A stretch of DNA of 64,000 bases from Prochilodus magdalenae (Eukaryota; Chordata; Actinopteri; Characiformes; Prochilodontidae), in assembly GCA_024036415.1 (NCBI GenBank), contig JAMWET010001646.1, forward strand, positions 166,501-230,500. Direction: 5' to 3'. Within the stretch, counting starts at the first letter, position 1. Every line of letters begins with the position of its first letter. The notes beneath the pieces were generated by a model. The model searched no databases. It had not been told where the DNA came from and worked only from the letters and a program-made list of their open reading frames with translations. The translations under genes were made by a program, and so were the position numbers. This document shows positions 1 through 13,019 of the stretch, in pieces.

Positions 1-1040
1 CAATAAATATTGCCCAAATTCATCCAAATTCTTCACCTCTTATGGTTCCTGGTAATTACTGCTATTCGATGCTTCCATCTGGGTGCACACACATCAATGC
101 ATTAACCAATGCATTAAAAACAGATATGCTTCTGTTATGGATATCGCCCCAGGCCTTGAGCCTGGAATACTTAGCCTTGAGAATACTTAAAAAAAATTCT
201 GTCAACAAGTACTGTTTGTTGCTACATCCACAAATGTAACTTAAGACTGAACTATAGACAGAAGAGGTCATATATCAGCATCGTCCAGCACCCTGCAGTC
301 CTCTTGACTTGAGCTCATCTGAAATGGATTGAAACTCAGCAGCAATGTGTCTTGTGGTCAGCATGTTTCTAGTTTATGAAAATAATAAATGACATGTTTT
401 CAGTTGTAGAGGCTGTTTATAATCCAATGCTGCTTAAATATCCTCACACAATTCCTGCAGATTTTGTGGTAGGGGTGGAGCTGAAGCGACACTAGGCTTT
501 CTGGACATGTTACATGTGATAAGAGGCTGTTCAGCTTGCCCTTGACCACTGTGCCTTCAAACACAGATTTGTTGATTTTTTTTCTACTCAGTAAAAAAAG
601 TGACCAATTAAAAAAGAGACTCATCAATGAAGATGGCTTGTGTCATTCTGAGTCAGTCCATGACGCGACACCATTACTGTCTTTGCCGACATTGAGGTGG
701 CATTCAGGGCAGTCATTGTAATACTCTGCGTGCATGTAGTCCTGCATCATGCAGCCGTCTGGCAATGATCCTGTCACTAACAGGAGAGAGCATTACCGCT
801 CACTGAATGTATATATATAGTCAGTCAGGCAAGGTGATGGGTCCATTACTTGCTTACATCACATGCACAGCAATCGCGGTCAAGCCTGTCCACCAAGTTT
901 CATTTCTGTCGCCTGATCCCTTCTGGGGATTCTTTTTTGATGATGAATGTTTTTTTTAACTTTCTCTGTTTATTAGCATTTCACATGTTGTCCCACCTTT
1001 TTAGAATTGGGCTTGTATTAATGATGCTCATGACACAGAA
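1..1040 (-). mobile_element. Degraded Tc1-like DNA transposon remnant
   Basis: Segments at 440-480 and 650-770 match, in reverse orientation, the remnant at 41.94-42.48 kb: for example GCGACACCATTACTGTCTTT here versus the reverse complement of the CTGCAATGGTGTCGT segment there. The coding frames are full of stops. An end-like block near 980-1020 (TTGTCCCACCTTTTTAGAAT) resembles the terminus of common fish Tc1-related elements. The left end is cut by the window. Confidence 0.5.
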
Positions 1041-2629
1041 AGTATTTGCATTGTGATGTAAATCATCACAGTAGCAAAAGCATGTTGTCTTATTGCTTAC
1101 CCCTACTAGAAAGATGTGCCAGTGTAATAGTACCACACTGTGTGTGTTTGTGTGTGTGTGTGTGAGGACATATGTGAGTGTATTTCTGTGTATGTATAGC
1201 TAATCATATGGCATGCTAGCATAAGTGCTGGCATGAATTAATTATTGACTGATTTAATAATTATGCAAATCCCCTGAAAGCCTGAAAATGTTTAACTGCT
1301 TCATTAAAAGACAAATCTGCTCAATCAGGCTCATTAGCTTGTGTGGGCTAATGATTGATAGAGCAGCATGCTATGTACAGAGCTTACATTCTTGCATGTT
1401 GGATGGTTGGTGGGCTGGCTCACGTCATTTACATGGGACTTAAATGAGACTTGGTTTGCGCTGTGTGTGAGGTACGCTGGTATTTCTTTCATTTTCCAAA
1501 GCCATCATATCTAAAGCCATGGATAAAGGGACCACTGCAGTAACGTCATGAAGAGACTGGGCCCAGTGCCTAACATGCATTACAATGCCTAGTATATTGC
1601 ACGTCAAGTCATGCCTAAATGCAAAGCAATGGCACTCCTGACAATGTGATTTTCTGCCTCTGTCAGACAGGATGGGAAATTTGCATGTATATTTCTCTCT
1701 CAAAGGCAGTCAACTATATTTCTAGCTTGAAGGCTACTGTAACCAGCAATCGTTAGAATCTGCATGTGTCAGTGTTCTGGCTGCTTTAATTTCGCACTCT
1801 GGCTACCTCAGCAAAGGCTGTGGAATATATCTTCTGCACGCGCACGGACGGTTGGGCTAACTGAAATGAAATTTATTGGAGAAGTGCAGGATTAGTGAGG
1901 ACACCTGCATGAAGCACAGCAAAAAATATATATCTTTGAAACTGAAATGATTTTAAATATAGGCAATATGTCTAATATTTCTTATTATTTGATTTTTGTA
2001 AGATTTAAGTTATTTCTAGACCTATATAAAATGGTCCTTATCAAGTGAATTGGGCTTATTGTAGTGTCTAGCTCTGTTTGTCTGTGTCTGCTACTGCTAC
2101 CTTCTCTAATGTGTGTAGCCACTCTTTAGTTGATTCTTGTGTTGTGCTGGTGTGAGTGGATCAGACAAAGCAGTGCTGCTGGAATTTTAAATACTGTGTC
2201 CACTCACTGTCCACCGCTACCTTATTGATCTACCTCGTACTAGACTTCATCAGTGGCTTAAGATGACACACAGTGCAGCCAAAAATTAAAATTAGTTATC
2301 ACATAAATCTACACAAACATATTTGGACCTCAGGGAAAGCAATAAAATACAAAATTGTTGATCCTTTAATTTGAGTAAAAATGTCTAGAAACTTTTTATA
2401 ATAACTTCTCATAATATCTTACAATGTTGTTTTAACAATCACCAAATGCCAAGATCCTTTTTTGGCAGCGAGTGTACTTAGGTAGAAGTATTTTTTTACA
2501 CAAGTGAAGGAGAAGGATCTCTGTGTCTTTATTGTCATGGCATCTTGCTTTATTTCATTGTGCCAGCAGTGAGAAATATGAATGCAGAAATACAGAGGAA
2601 ATCCATTAGCTCTTTTTCTGCCCCTGCAG
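1041..2629. other. pitpnm3 intron or upstream sequence, no gene seen
   Basis: Contains a short TG repeat (1137-1164) and a fragment of the palindromic MITE family (about 2130-2265). No exon-like sequence with homology was recognised. Confidence 0.5.
2130..2265. repeat. Fragment of palindromic MITE family
   Basis: Shares GTGTTGTGCTGGTGTGAGTG, ATCAGACA.AGCAGTGCTGCTGGA and CACTCACTGTCCAC with the larger copies at 23.1, 25.1, 27.0, 27.8 and 39.7 kb. Confidence 0.7.
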
Positions 2630-4085
2630 AACGTCACCTCCAACCACAGAGTGAATGATGTCATTGCGACAGAGGACGGGGCTCAGGTCCTGGTTGGTCG
2701 CTTTATGTATGGGCCTCTGGACATGGTCACTCTAACAGGAGAGAAGGTATGAAGGCTAATCAGCTAAACTGTAAAGTTCTTTGTATGTCCTCTCAACAAC
2801 GTATTGGTTTACTGTGCTATCTTCCTATCCACTAGGTGGCTGTTTGGAGGTCTCGCCATTTGTGGTAGAAATGTGTGGCAGGCAAGCAAGAAATGTTTGA
2901 GCTGTTAAGAAGAGCTGTTAAATGAACACATGTATTTGGATGTCTTTGCTGATTTCAGTGTTTGTGTTAAAGCTACTTCTGACACTAGTATGTAATCTAT
3001 TCTAGCAGAGTCCAAACAATTCTCAACAGTCTAAAAGGTCCCTTTCAAGGTGCACCACCTTCTGGCTCTGGCATTTAGCAGCTTTTATAATCTCCACAGA
3101 TAAAGATATTGACAATGGAATGGACTGCTCTCACTCTAACGTGCCCCAGCACGGGTTAGTGTGGGCCTTTAGCCTTGGACTGTGAAGGAATGGAACTACA
3201 TTTTTGGAATGATGGAGCACCATTGAATTCCTTCAGGGTGACTAATCCAGGGCTCGTCATCCAACAAGTCCTCAGTAATGCTCTTGTGGCAGGAGAGTAG
3301 AGGCTGTTATCTAATCATGTACTTGATATCATTACAAACTTTCAGGGAACGTTCAACATATTGGACCATTAAATAAATTTTGCATTCTGATTCTTCTCTC
3401 TGTCTCAGGTGGATGTATATCTGATGACTCAGCCTCAGTCAGGTCGCTGGGTGCATTTTGACACCGAGGTGACCAACAGCAGTGGCAGAGTGTCCTACAC
3501 TATCCCAGACAGCAAAAAGCTGCCTGTGGGGGTTTACCCCATTAAAATGGTGGTCAAGTAAGTCTATGCTATCGGCTTTTTTTCCAAGGACGTCTGGCGA
3601 TTACTTTTGATGTGTCAGTTGCTATGATTTATAGTTAATTGCTGTTTTATTCACTGTTGCATTGTATGTCAAATTGTCTTCGCCTTCAAAATCTGTCCCT
3701 GTAGGGCTCAGTTTGAATGGTTGAGTGAATTAAGCCCCCCACCTCAGGGCTGGTGCTCAATAGCTTTCTTGCAGGTGCTTCAAATGAATCCAAGGCCTCT
3801 GGTGCAGCCTGTGCTAATGATTGCCCCTTTTTCTTGTTCTCTTTTTCTCTATCCCTCCCTTTCTTTTTATTTCTTGGTTCCTCTCTGTCCTCTGGTCTTA
3901 AGGGGAGACCAGACGAGTGCTGAGGGCTTCTTGACAGTGCTGCCTCGGGGGATGGAGTGTGTAGTGTTTAGCATCGATGGCTCCTTTGCTGCTAGCGTCT
4001 CCATCATGGGCAGTGACCCGAAAGTGCGCCCTGGAGCTGTGGATGTGGTCAGGTGAGCAGTGAATGTATGAGAGAGAAATGCAAC

Positions 4086-4124
<39 letters not shown>

Positions 4125-7100
4125 GTGAGAAAGAGATTGACAGTGCCACAGTGACCTAATGAGTGGAATGAGTGCAACAAGAAATGAGGCATTTATTTGA
4201 TATTTTTCTAATTAAATATCAAACAGCACATCACTGCAGTTGGCAAGCTCACAGCATGTGGAGCTTTTCCAGGCATACATTAACACTAATTGAAGCTGTC
4301 AGTCAATCTATTTGAAGAGTTTAGAGAAGTGGTCTGCACAATATTTTATGCAGAGCTTTACCTCAACCTGGTCCTCATTTAGAAGGACAATGTTAAGGTC
4401 AAGCATAATGCCAACTAGTATTTTCTTGAATAGCTTATTGTCTGTTTGTTTCATGTACCATTCCATTTTTAGTTTTTGCAGTGGTTTGCCATTAGTGTTT
4501 AAATTTTTTAGGTGGGGATATAAAGGACCCCTCATAATATCTCATTATATCTCTAAATAAATTTTAATAAAGAAACCTATGGCTTAATTAAGCATCACCA
4601 ACACTAATGGTGTGAATTATGCAGTGTGTTTTATACTCTGAAATTCAAAGCAGACATACATTTAGACATGCAGACTTACAAGCAATGAGGAATGTTCAGA
4701 AACCTACCCACTGTACAGGGGTTTAGAGGCTTGGCCCCCCAAAGATATTCTAGTGATCTTACATAAAAATGAAACTTCCTGAGAATAAAATACAGTAAAA
4801 AAGAATTTGCTATAGAATGATTCAGTTCACTGAGCTAAACAAAAGTTGACTGGTAAAAGTTTGTCAGGTATGTGGGTTTTGTTCACACATCAAGGTCTAA
4901 AGGTCAGCCTGTGTGGATTTTGGCGGGCATCATCTTTTACCTTGTCCTCAACAATTCATTTGTTGTAATTTGTCCTTTTTAGACAAATACGAACTGATCG
5001 TTGCTTGTCTTTGTTGCAAACTATGACAGTGTACACATAGCATTTTTTTGCCCCTCTATTAAAAACATTATTTAAAAAAGAAATCATGTATTTTAAATCA
5101 AGTTTTAATCAGTCAGATCAGATAGGGACTAATTTGCCATATTTTCTTCTATGATCGGGTTTAGTTTAGCATGTTTGGACCACACCTTCAACTGTGGCTG
5201 CAGTTCAAATGTGGCTGCAGTATCAGCAGAAACTGCATGACCCTGGAGGGGAATGAGTTTTCTGCAGCTTCTGCATTAAACTATAAACCTGGACCCCCTT
5301 GATGAACAGAGATAGGCCTGAGAAAAAGGAGGAAATGGGAAGGTGGTTGTGAAATCTTTCTCACAGGAAGCAGAAGGTAGAAAAAGATATTTATAGGATG
5401 CAAGATGGGAAAAAGGAAAAGCTTGAGGTGTGGCTTTCCTCTTGAACTGTAATCATTTAAGGTGCAGAATAGTGCAGAACAGTAGAGTTCTAAGCTACAC
5501 TAAGAGATCGGCCGTCTGTAGGTCCAGTGTATGTCACATATAAATGCAAGTAAAACTCTTAGGGTTATTTGATTTTAGCAGTTGATTATTATTTCAATAA
5601 CTGCAATTAATGATGCCTTGTTGTTAATTTTATGCTGCAAGCCTTATATCAAAAGCCCATATCTTGTAAACTGGATCATTATCTGTTTTGTTTATTAGCT
5701 ATTTTTACTTTGCAGCTAATGCTAGGTTAACTAACATTAGAAAATCAAATACCAGTATTAGGAATGTGTATTTCAAATGCAAAAAGTATTATTAAAATAT
5801 TAATAATATTAATAAGCTTGTTTATGAACTATTTTAGATCAGCATACAACATGTAGCAAATATGATTATTAGACAAATTTAATAGAGGACCTCAATGAAT
5901 GTGAAACGGGTCAGAAACTGGCAGACGCTTGTGGAAAAATAAAGCTGCAAATCCGGTTTATAAAAAGAGATTTCCACGTACAGTGTCAGAATCGGGGGAA
6001 ACAGAAAAGGGTCAATATACGGAAAAGGCGAAAAACAAGATGAAGGCTTGAACCTCTCAAAGCACTGGGGCAAAGCTTCGCAACTTGTGAACAAATTGAC
6101 GCGGTCTCTAAAGAGAATATAATGAACATCAGTTTGAAACAGTTAGTACTCAGGTGACCAGGACCAGGAGAACATTGAGTGATTGGAGGATTCAGCTGGA
6201 GTTAGCAAGTTAGGGGTGGGGGCATTAGATACTACAGAGCCAAAGGGAAGCATGAAGGAATGGCTTTTTAACAAATACTGAAGTTCCAGCTAAAGCCTGA
6301 GTACACTGATAAATGAGATAAACCAGCTATAAGTAAGCTCTGCTGAGGGCTGACCAAACAATCTCCTCAGTGGTGGAGATAAAGTGATAAGCAAGCGATA
6401 AGTTAACTTTAGTGTAGTGATGTACTGGACATCTGCTCGGAAGATTTGTGGGAGCAGCAGTGGACTGAAGCAGGCGGAAAACTTAAGAATTTGGTTTAAA
6501 TTAAATGGATTTTTTTATGAAACTTGTTAACAGAATACATACATAAAGAAAGCTGCCAACAGTAACAACATGACACAGTATGAATTAATTTTGAAAAGTG
6601 TTTTCCATTTGCCTTACTAAGACGTGCTCTAAATGTATTCTGGCTGTCTCTTGTAATGCATTGTAATGGAATACATTACTAAATACATTTAGGAAAAAGT
6701 TTCATTATTTAGCCATCATTACTATTTCAAAGTATTTTGCCCAACTCCTGTAAATAATACACTGCACTTGTCTGTCTACAGTTATACAGAATCATGTGTG
6801 GAGTCAGTCAAAGCTTATATTTTTCACTGAAGATGTGAGTAAAAACACTTGTTCTGCACTGATCCATACTAAAATTAGCTTTAGCAATCAAGCTAACAAA
6901 TAAACAAACAAACTAATGCTGAAAAAAGAAATACACATCCTGCTTGTGGTGATGCACTGTGTTAATTAATCCTAAATCACACTGGGAAATGAGAGAAATC
7001 ACGTGGAATTACGAAATTCACTTTTGCACACATTCCACTGCAGTATATGTTGCACACCATATGCCCACTTGTATGTACTTGAGTAGTGCAGTGTGACTGT

Positions 7101-9002
7101 ATGGAGATTGAATGTGGCTGCTGTATGCTTTGTTTAGACACTGGCAGGACCTGGGCTATCTGATCATTTACATCACCGGACGTCCAGACATGCAGAAGCA
7201 GAGAGTGGTGTCATGGCTTTCCCAGCACAACTTCCCACAGGGCATGATCTTCTTCTCCGAGGGGCTGGTGCATGACCCTCTGCGCCAGAAAACCATCTTC
7301 CTAAGGAACTTGATGCAGGAGGTAGAATGTGCATGCATTGCCTGTTAGCTAGACAAAATGGATTTTTCTGCCATGCCATCTTCCTCCCACTCTGTCTGTT
7401 CTTCACCATCTCTCACACTGTCGTTCTCTTTCTTTGATGTTCTCACCTACCCTCACACATATATCATGCATCACACTAGCAGTGAGTTCCCTTTGTAGCA
7501 TGACCTGAGGCTGTCTGTCAGAAAGTCACAGCTCATCTTTTCTCTTGTTATTAGTGTCACATTAAGATCAACTCTGCCTACGGCTCCATGAAGGATATCT
7601 CCGTCTACAGCATGCTGGGCCTCAGCCCAAGTCAGATTTATATAGTGGGAAGACCATCTAAAAAGTACCAAAATCAGTGCCAGGTGAGACACATATTGTA
7701 CTTTTTATTGTTCTTGTGTTTGTCCTGCTTCTTGAAGTGTGGTGGTGCATTTGAAATTCCTGTTTAGGCGCCTTGCTCTTTTTGATTTAGTTGATTTTTA
7801 TACAGTATTGAGTCCAGATATTATAGATATAAAATCATAAAACTGAAGTTCTGTAATTTAATTATTACAATTTGTAGAGAAAATGGGACGATGGAAGATT
7901 TGGAAGACCAGTTAATAATACTACCAGATAAACAGCACTTTAGTCATTGAGAGAGAAAAAAATCCACTTCCTTCAGATCTGAAAAGGTCTACAGCTGTAT
8001 GCGTCTGTCATTTTACTGCAGGAAGACAACTCTGGGTCTGAAACGATATGTAGCTATCGAAGGTGATGCTGAGAAAAATGAACAAATACAGAGAGAAATT
8101 CGAAAGACCTGTGTTAGGAATTGTACAGGGAACAAAACCAAGAACTAAAAAAAAGAACACAGTTATTACAGAAGGTAAACATATGGTCACATATAGATAC
8201 TTATAGATATACATACAGATACAGATTATATTATTTTATATATTATTTATTATTATTTATATTTAACAAATTTCCTGCTGATACTCAGACAGTTATCATT
8301 AAGGTTGGGAATAGGATAAGGAGCAGGCTTTGCTTTAGGATTATAGGGTTAGGTAAGTCACTGTTGTATTAGTTGAATAAACTGTAGAACAATATTTTGG
8401 AATAATGCCTTCATGTTTTATGATGAGTTTGATATTGTTTCTGACTTTAATTACAGAGAATTTAGCAAACATCGTCAGGAGGTGTTCAAATCATGACCAC
8501 AGCCAAATGATAATGACGATAGTTATCTGATAGTTGGATATGATTGGGTTCATGTCGCTCAAATAGGAATACTAAATGAAACGTATTTGTGTGACCTTTG
8601 CTGAATACATCCCACTTCCAAAGACTTTTTGCTCTGGTTTAATATATTCTGCTTTTTCTCTGCATACTTGTTCTAATGCAGTTTCTGAGTGAGGGCTACG
8701 CGGTGCACCTATCCTCCCTGCAATTTGGCCACCGGGCACGACCTAAGAAAAGCTCCTCTGTGCGCATGGTGCTTAGGAAAGGCTCATTTGGCCTGTCAGC
8801 GAAGCCTGACTTCCTGTGTAAGCGAACACACCTGCGCCGCACAATGTCTGTACAGCAGCCTGAGCCGCCCATGACGCCCAACCCCAAACCTGAGCGAGCC
8901 CAGAGCCAGCCTGAGTCCGACAAGGACCACGGTGGCGGAGGGGGAGGAGGACACAGCGTGTGGGCGCGGGGGGCCATGCACCGTGGTGACACCACTCCCT
9001 GA
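2630..9002 (+). CDS. pitpnm3: PITPNM3 (membrane-associated phosphatidylinositol transfer family, Nir1), last six coding exons
   Basis: Coding exons are 2630-2746, 3409-3557, 3903-4052, 7138-7321, 7555-7683 and 8682-9002. All junctions are GT-AG, phases agree, and the joined frame gives 349 aa ending at TGA 9000-9002. The LNS2 (lipin/Ned1/Smp2) region runs through exons 3-5. Its nucleotide-binding-like loop reads FSIDGSF, so the lipin catalytic DxDxT is lost, as is usual for this family; the domain is expected to sense lipid rather than act as a phosphatase. The next exon carries HWQDLGYLIIYITGRPDMQ. The last exon carries LRKGSFGL, HLRRTMSVQQP and NPKPERAQSQPESDKDH, the C-terminal signature I recall for PITPNM3 rather than PITPNM1/2. 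The family acts at ER-plasma membrane contacts and binds the kinase PYK2; PITPNM3 lacks the N-terminal transfer domain. A fish-specific Gly7 run follows SDKDH. Exons encoding the earlier part lie left of the window. Confidence 0.92.
4088..4121. repeat. (GA)n microsatellite
   Basis: Seventeen GA units just inside a pitpnm3 intron, 35 bp after a donor site. Confidence 0.95.
4122..7137. other. pitpnm3 intron (4053-7137), no gene seen
   Basis: AT-rich single-copy-looking sequence between the third and fourth visible coding exons. Short ORFs on both strands lack homology or splice context. No repeat family was recognised. Confidence 0.6.
7684..8681. other. pitpnm3 last intron, no gene seen
   Basis: About 1 kb between GTGAGA at 7684 and the TTCTAATGCAG acceptor ending at 8681. 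A GATA/TATA-rich low-complexity patch lies at 8195-8265. Nothing else was recognised. Confidence 0.6.
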
Positions 9003-10890
9003 CCACAGAAAGGAGCAAGAGAAAGGGATGAGAGGAGACGAAGAGGGGTTTTACAGTGGACAAGGTCCAGGTAAGGCTTTTTACTGGTGTACTAAAAGTT
9101 ATACTGCATACTGAAGCTACACTTGACAAACTGATTATCAACAATAAGAAGAAAAAAAAAGAAATTCAAAAACAATAGAAAATTCTGTACTGCTTGTCTA
9201 ATGCAGGAGTGATTTGACAAGGAGAAAATGTGTGGACAGTAGCAAAGATACATGGGAAGCAGTTCTTTTACCAGATCAAAAAAGGTGGTTATTAAGGTAC
9301 TAGTTTTCATCCGTTTTGTATGTGTATCGCAGGAGAACACTAGGGCTGCCTCTGGGTAAACTCTTTGACTGAAAAAAGACATCTTATATAGCCACATATA
9401 CACATAATGTGTGAAAAGGCATAACTTGTCACAGTCATGCAGATTACTGTATTGCTGTATATAATATGCACCACCTATGAAGATTTGTGCACTGGTGCTT
9501 CCGTTGCTTAGGCTTCAAATGCTGACATTTTAAGATTGTAACAGACATTCAGGTGCTATAAATACTTAGTAAAGCTTAACTGAATATCGACTGGGCAGTC
9601 TTCTGTCTGTTATCTGTCTTATAGTCAGTCAGATTGCTTACTAATCAGTAAGCCATTGAATTGAACAGTTCTGTTTTAATAGATTCATTTCTGTAAGTCG
9701 TGTGATCTAACAGTGTAAGTTAATAGTGTAACTAGAATCTTCTTGTCAGCTGTAGTCAAATATCAAGGTCTTTTTTTTTCATTAGTCATCTCATTCTCAG
9801 TCATTGTACATACAATGCTCCATTAGTACAGGGTGGTGTACCAGAGTCCTTGAAGCTGTAAAGCTTTCAAGCCATCATTTAAAATTTACATTCAACAGAT
9901 AAAGATCTAGATGAAAAGGCTTGTTTCTAAACAGCATTCCATCTACTGCTTTTCCCTGTTACACTGAGCTGTTTTGTCCAGCAATACATCATTAGAGAGT
10001 ATGGGAAGCTAGGCTTCCCTCCCTCCAGCAGAGCCTTATTTATATTCACAACCAAACCCAAGGTAGAGCTATTATTAGGAGCTGCTCTTTATTGTCTGAG
10101 CTCACTGCGCCTCCTACTCTCTCGTTTCTCTCGCCGCCGCTGAAAACCAAATGCAAATGTCTTACCGGGAACTGCTCTGCTGGCTCTGATGAGCTGAAGA
10201 GAGAATGCTCAGGCATGCTCCAAATCCAGCAGTTACTTAATGGCAGATTACAGTTTGCTATATGAGGCGGATTGGTGCGTTGATCGTGTTCTTCTATAAA
10301 TAGCAATTCTGATGATCTTTTGAAAAAAAGTAGACGGGTGCTCATTTGAGCACTGATGTGGTGTGACCTTGTCTTTCAACTCTTTCTTTTTTGTTTTGTC
10401 CCCTAGAGCTCCTTCACCTCCTCTCAACCCTGTGCTGGCTGATGTTGCACCACGTGCTAGGACAGATCTCGCCTTTGCTGCAAACTCCACTGTAAGGAGC
10501 CTTGACTTTGCTGGATTTGACACGACATTATGTATAAACCCTTTGATGCCGGAGCTATCCTGCTCGAGTCGCAGGAACAGAAGGGGGTTCTGCAGTCTCA
10601 TAATGAAGTTTCAGAATCCAATTGCCTACCCGGAATTTCTGAGCTGACTTTGATGTCCTGGGAGCCCATGATGCCGGGTTGCAGTCATGTGGATGTTTCC
10701 TTGCTCAGCTTTGTGTGAATTTGTCCAGTGATCCACATGCCCTTTTCTTCAGAGAAGCTGAACACAGGAAGGCCAAGCTCTAAAGTTCTACAGGTGAAAT
10801 GATATCTGATGAGAATTCAGCCCAAACGTTAAGATATTAAACCTGCTGCTTGGACAGGTCTTGGTGCTGGCTCCTGCAATAATCCGTCTG

Positions 10891-10898
10891 TGTAAATA
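10891..10898 (+). promoter_or_regulatory. Pumilio-type motif in the putative 3' UTR
   Basis: TGTAAATA matches the PUF-protein consensus TGTANATA. It lies in the inferred pitpnm3 3' UTR; use in vivo is not shown. Confidence 0.3.
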
Positions 10899-11386
10899 CT
10901 GCAGGTAATACCCTGCTCTCTGGGCAGCTCATCAGACTATAGCCTGGCATATGCTGGCACTTCGGTTTGACTCAGATGCCTGGGCATCTGACCACATGGG
11001 CCACTGTTAAGCTGTACTGCCCTGCCCTCTCCAGTGGGTTACAACTCTTGTCGCATTCGGTATGTCTCGTATTAGCAGCTATGGGAGCTGTCGTATGGGA
11101 TTTTTCAACCATCAGTGAATTTGTATGTGCCTGACCTTCTCTCGTTTGTGTGGCAGTTGTAAGTGTGGCGCTCAAACAGAGTATGTTACTATGGGTGTAG
11201 TTGCTTGTGGCAATAGCTCAGTACACCAATGTTTACCATAGGTCACATGACAACTTTGTATCTGTATTGCAGTGGTGACTTTAGTCGTTCTTAAGATTGT
11301 TACTGTACTGCCCCAATATTTAAACGACACTAGCATAATTACTTAATCTGACATTGATATTGTTTACAAATAAATTATTATTGTAT

Positions 11387-11387
11387 G

Positions 11388-11423
<36 letters not shown>

Positions 11424-11424
11424 G
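11387..11424. repeat. (TA)n microsatellite
   Basis: Imperfect TA run in the putative pitpnm3 3' UTR. Confidence 0.9.
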
Positions 11425-11660
11425 CGTATAAATGGAGGTTATTATTTTGAGAGAGATGTTGATTGTCTCTTCGTGCTCTACTTGTAACGTTGCTTTTGTA
11501 GTAATGAAAAATGAAGATTTTTTTTCATTGAATGAACTGAAAAGTGCAGCATATTTACTACTGTAAATTTACCTAACCAAAGTAAGTTAGACTTTCTTGT
11601 ACATTTAGATGTAGAGTGCCCTTTGTATAAGCTGTGTAGTGTGAACATTTTTATATTCGT

Positions 11661-11668
11661 TGTACATA
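11661..11668 (+). promoter_or_regulatory. Pumilio-type motif in the putative 3' UTR
   Basis: TGTACATA matches the TGTANATA PUF consensus, about 400 bp before the candidate polyadenylation signal. Confidence 0.3.
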
Positions 11669-12059
11669 TTTGAAATGAAGAGCAGTCACGTTACATCTTG
11701 ACAAATAAGGTCTTACACTGAGTCTGCAACTTGAGCCTTTGAGACAAAGGGAGTTTTAAAGATGCACTGTATTTCTACGATCTTTTGTGTGTGATGTTCT
11801 GGATCAAATTGTGATCATTGTTACTGATGACATATTGTCAGTACACACAGTATATGAATGTATTTGCAGCCTTATAAACATTGTGTGTACGTTTATTCGT
11901 CTTACAACGATGTAAACCTGGCTATATAATTCCACTTATGTGCTATAAGAGAATATATTTGTATTTTCCTTGAGTTATTCATTAAGATGGATATATTATT
12001 ATTATTTATGACCGGATTACTTAATGATAGTATAACACACAACTGTGCTAGCTGCAGCC

Positions 12060-12065
12060 AATAAA
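12060..12065 (+). terminator. Candidate polyadenylation signal for pitpnm3
   Basis: AATAAA with the downstream GT-rich sequence CCTGTTTGG, about 3.06 kb after the pitpnm3 stop. It is the best-placed hexamer before recognisable repeats begin near 13 kb. Confidence 0.45.
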
Positions 12066-12085
12066 GGTCCTGTTTGGCTCTGAAC

Positions 12086-13019
12086 ACTGGTACTGCATCT
12101 CTTTCAGAAAGAGTTAACCTTAAACTGCACATCTGGGCTGTTGTGAAGTTTGAAGAAGAGGCATGCAGTTGACAGCTCTGAAAGAAAGACGATTTGTGGA
12201 AGCTGTTCATCATTATTTGTCCATTATAGACTTTCATAAGTACCAAGAAACACAAAGGCGTTTTTATTTCACTGCCTTTATAAAGCATTAAGTGAAGTCT
12301 CTGTGGAGAAACACGGTAGAAAGCTCACCTCAAGGTTAATTCCGGTTAAGCTCCCTGGACATTTGTGCCGTCTGGATGTGGAAGGCCATGGCCCTTCCTC
12401 TGGCCTCGCTCGGAGGTGAGAACTTCATTGTCAATTCTCGTCCACCCTCACTTAAGCAATGCAGGGGCTCCATTTTATTCTAATTTTATTTTAATTACTC
12501 TGGCAGGTCCACAATTGCATGACTTTAGATGGACTTTTTTTTAATATATATGCTAATCTGGGGAGCGATTCACACTGTGCTGTAGATTTCTGCCTGTGTA
12601 AATGATGCTTTGATAGAGATTTCTTTAGACCAAACTGTTATTTCATTGTTTCACTTTGCAAATTCACAAAAGGTTAAACTGGTGATTAGAAAAAAGTATT
12701 TACCTTTTTTTAAGAAGCATTAACATGTTGTGTGTGTATTTTTAAAAAACAGGGCTAATCCTAAAGAAGAATTCCTTCACATTTTCAAAATCTCTTCATA
12801 ATTACTTAGTCCATAATAATTCCATAAGTCATTAAGCCTTAAGATGTAGTAATAATAATAATAGTAATACTGACATAGCGAAAATCATGGCATAGCAGAC
12901 AGCAGTATGTAAACTGGTTATGAAGTGGTGTTACCTCAGGAGACAACTTGGGAATGCCCACACCTGTAGAAGTTGTGAGGTATTACTTTGTGAGTGAGGT
13001 TGACCAGGCCACGTGTATT
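12086..13019. other. Spacer after pitpnm3, no gene supported
   Basis: AT-rich intergenic sequence. A short ATG-led string with a following GGTGAG (12387-12418) looks like a first exon but has no partner exon. Confidence 0.4.

Larger units (their letters stand above)
9003..12085 (+). other. Probable long 3' UTR of pitpnm3
   Basis: The 3 kb after the stop has no convincing ORF. It is AT-rich toward the end and holds two Pumilio-type TGTANATA motifs (10891-10898 and 11661-11668). It ends at a canonical AATAAA (12060-12065) followed by a GT-rich stretch. No dispersed repeat was recognised in it, unlike the flanking spacer, which fits transcribed sequence. The extent is inferred; earlier polyadenylation is possible. 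Confidence 0.55.

Noticed and set aside
8195..8265. AT-rich GATA-like stretch as a CRISPR or regulatory array
   Set aside because: Simple low-complexity sequence in an intron with no regular spacer structure.
8696..9144. Overlapping minus-strand ORFs across the last pitpnm3 exon
   Set aside because: Shadows of the GC-rich coding exon on the other strand; no splice or homology support.
10046..10647. Overlapping ORFs on both strands in the putative pitpnm3 3' UTR
   Set aside because: No homology, and opposite-strand overlap suggests chance. The acceptor at 10406 is kept only as a possible UTR intron end.
12387..12418. Possible first coding exon (ATG, short hydrophobic string, then GGTGAG)
   Set aside because: Only about ten codons, no downstream partner exon in phase, and no homology recognised.
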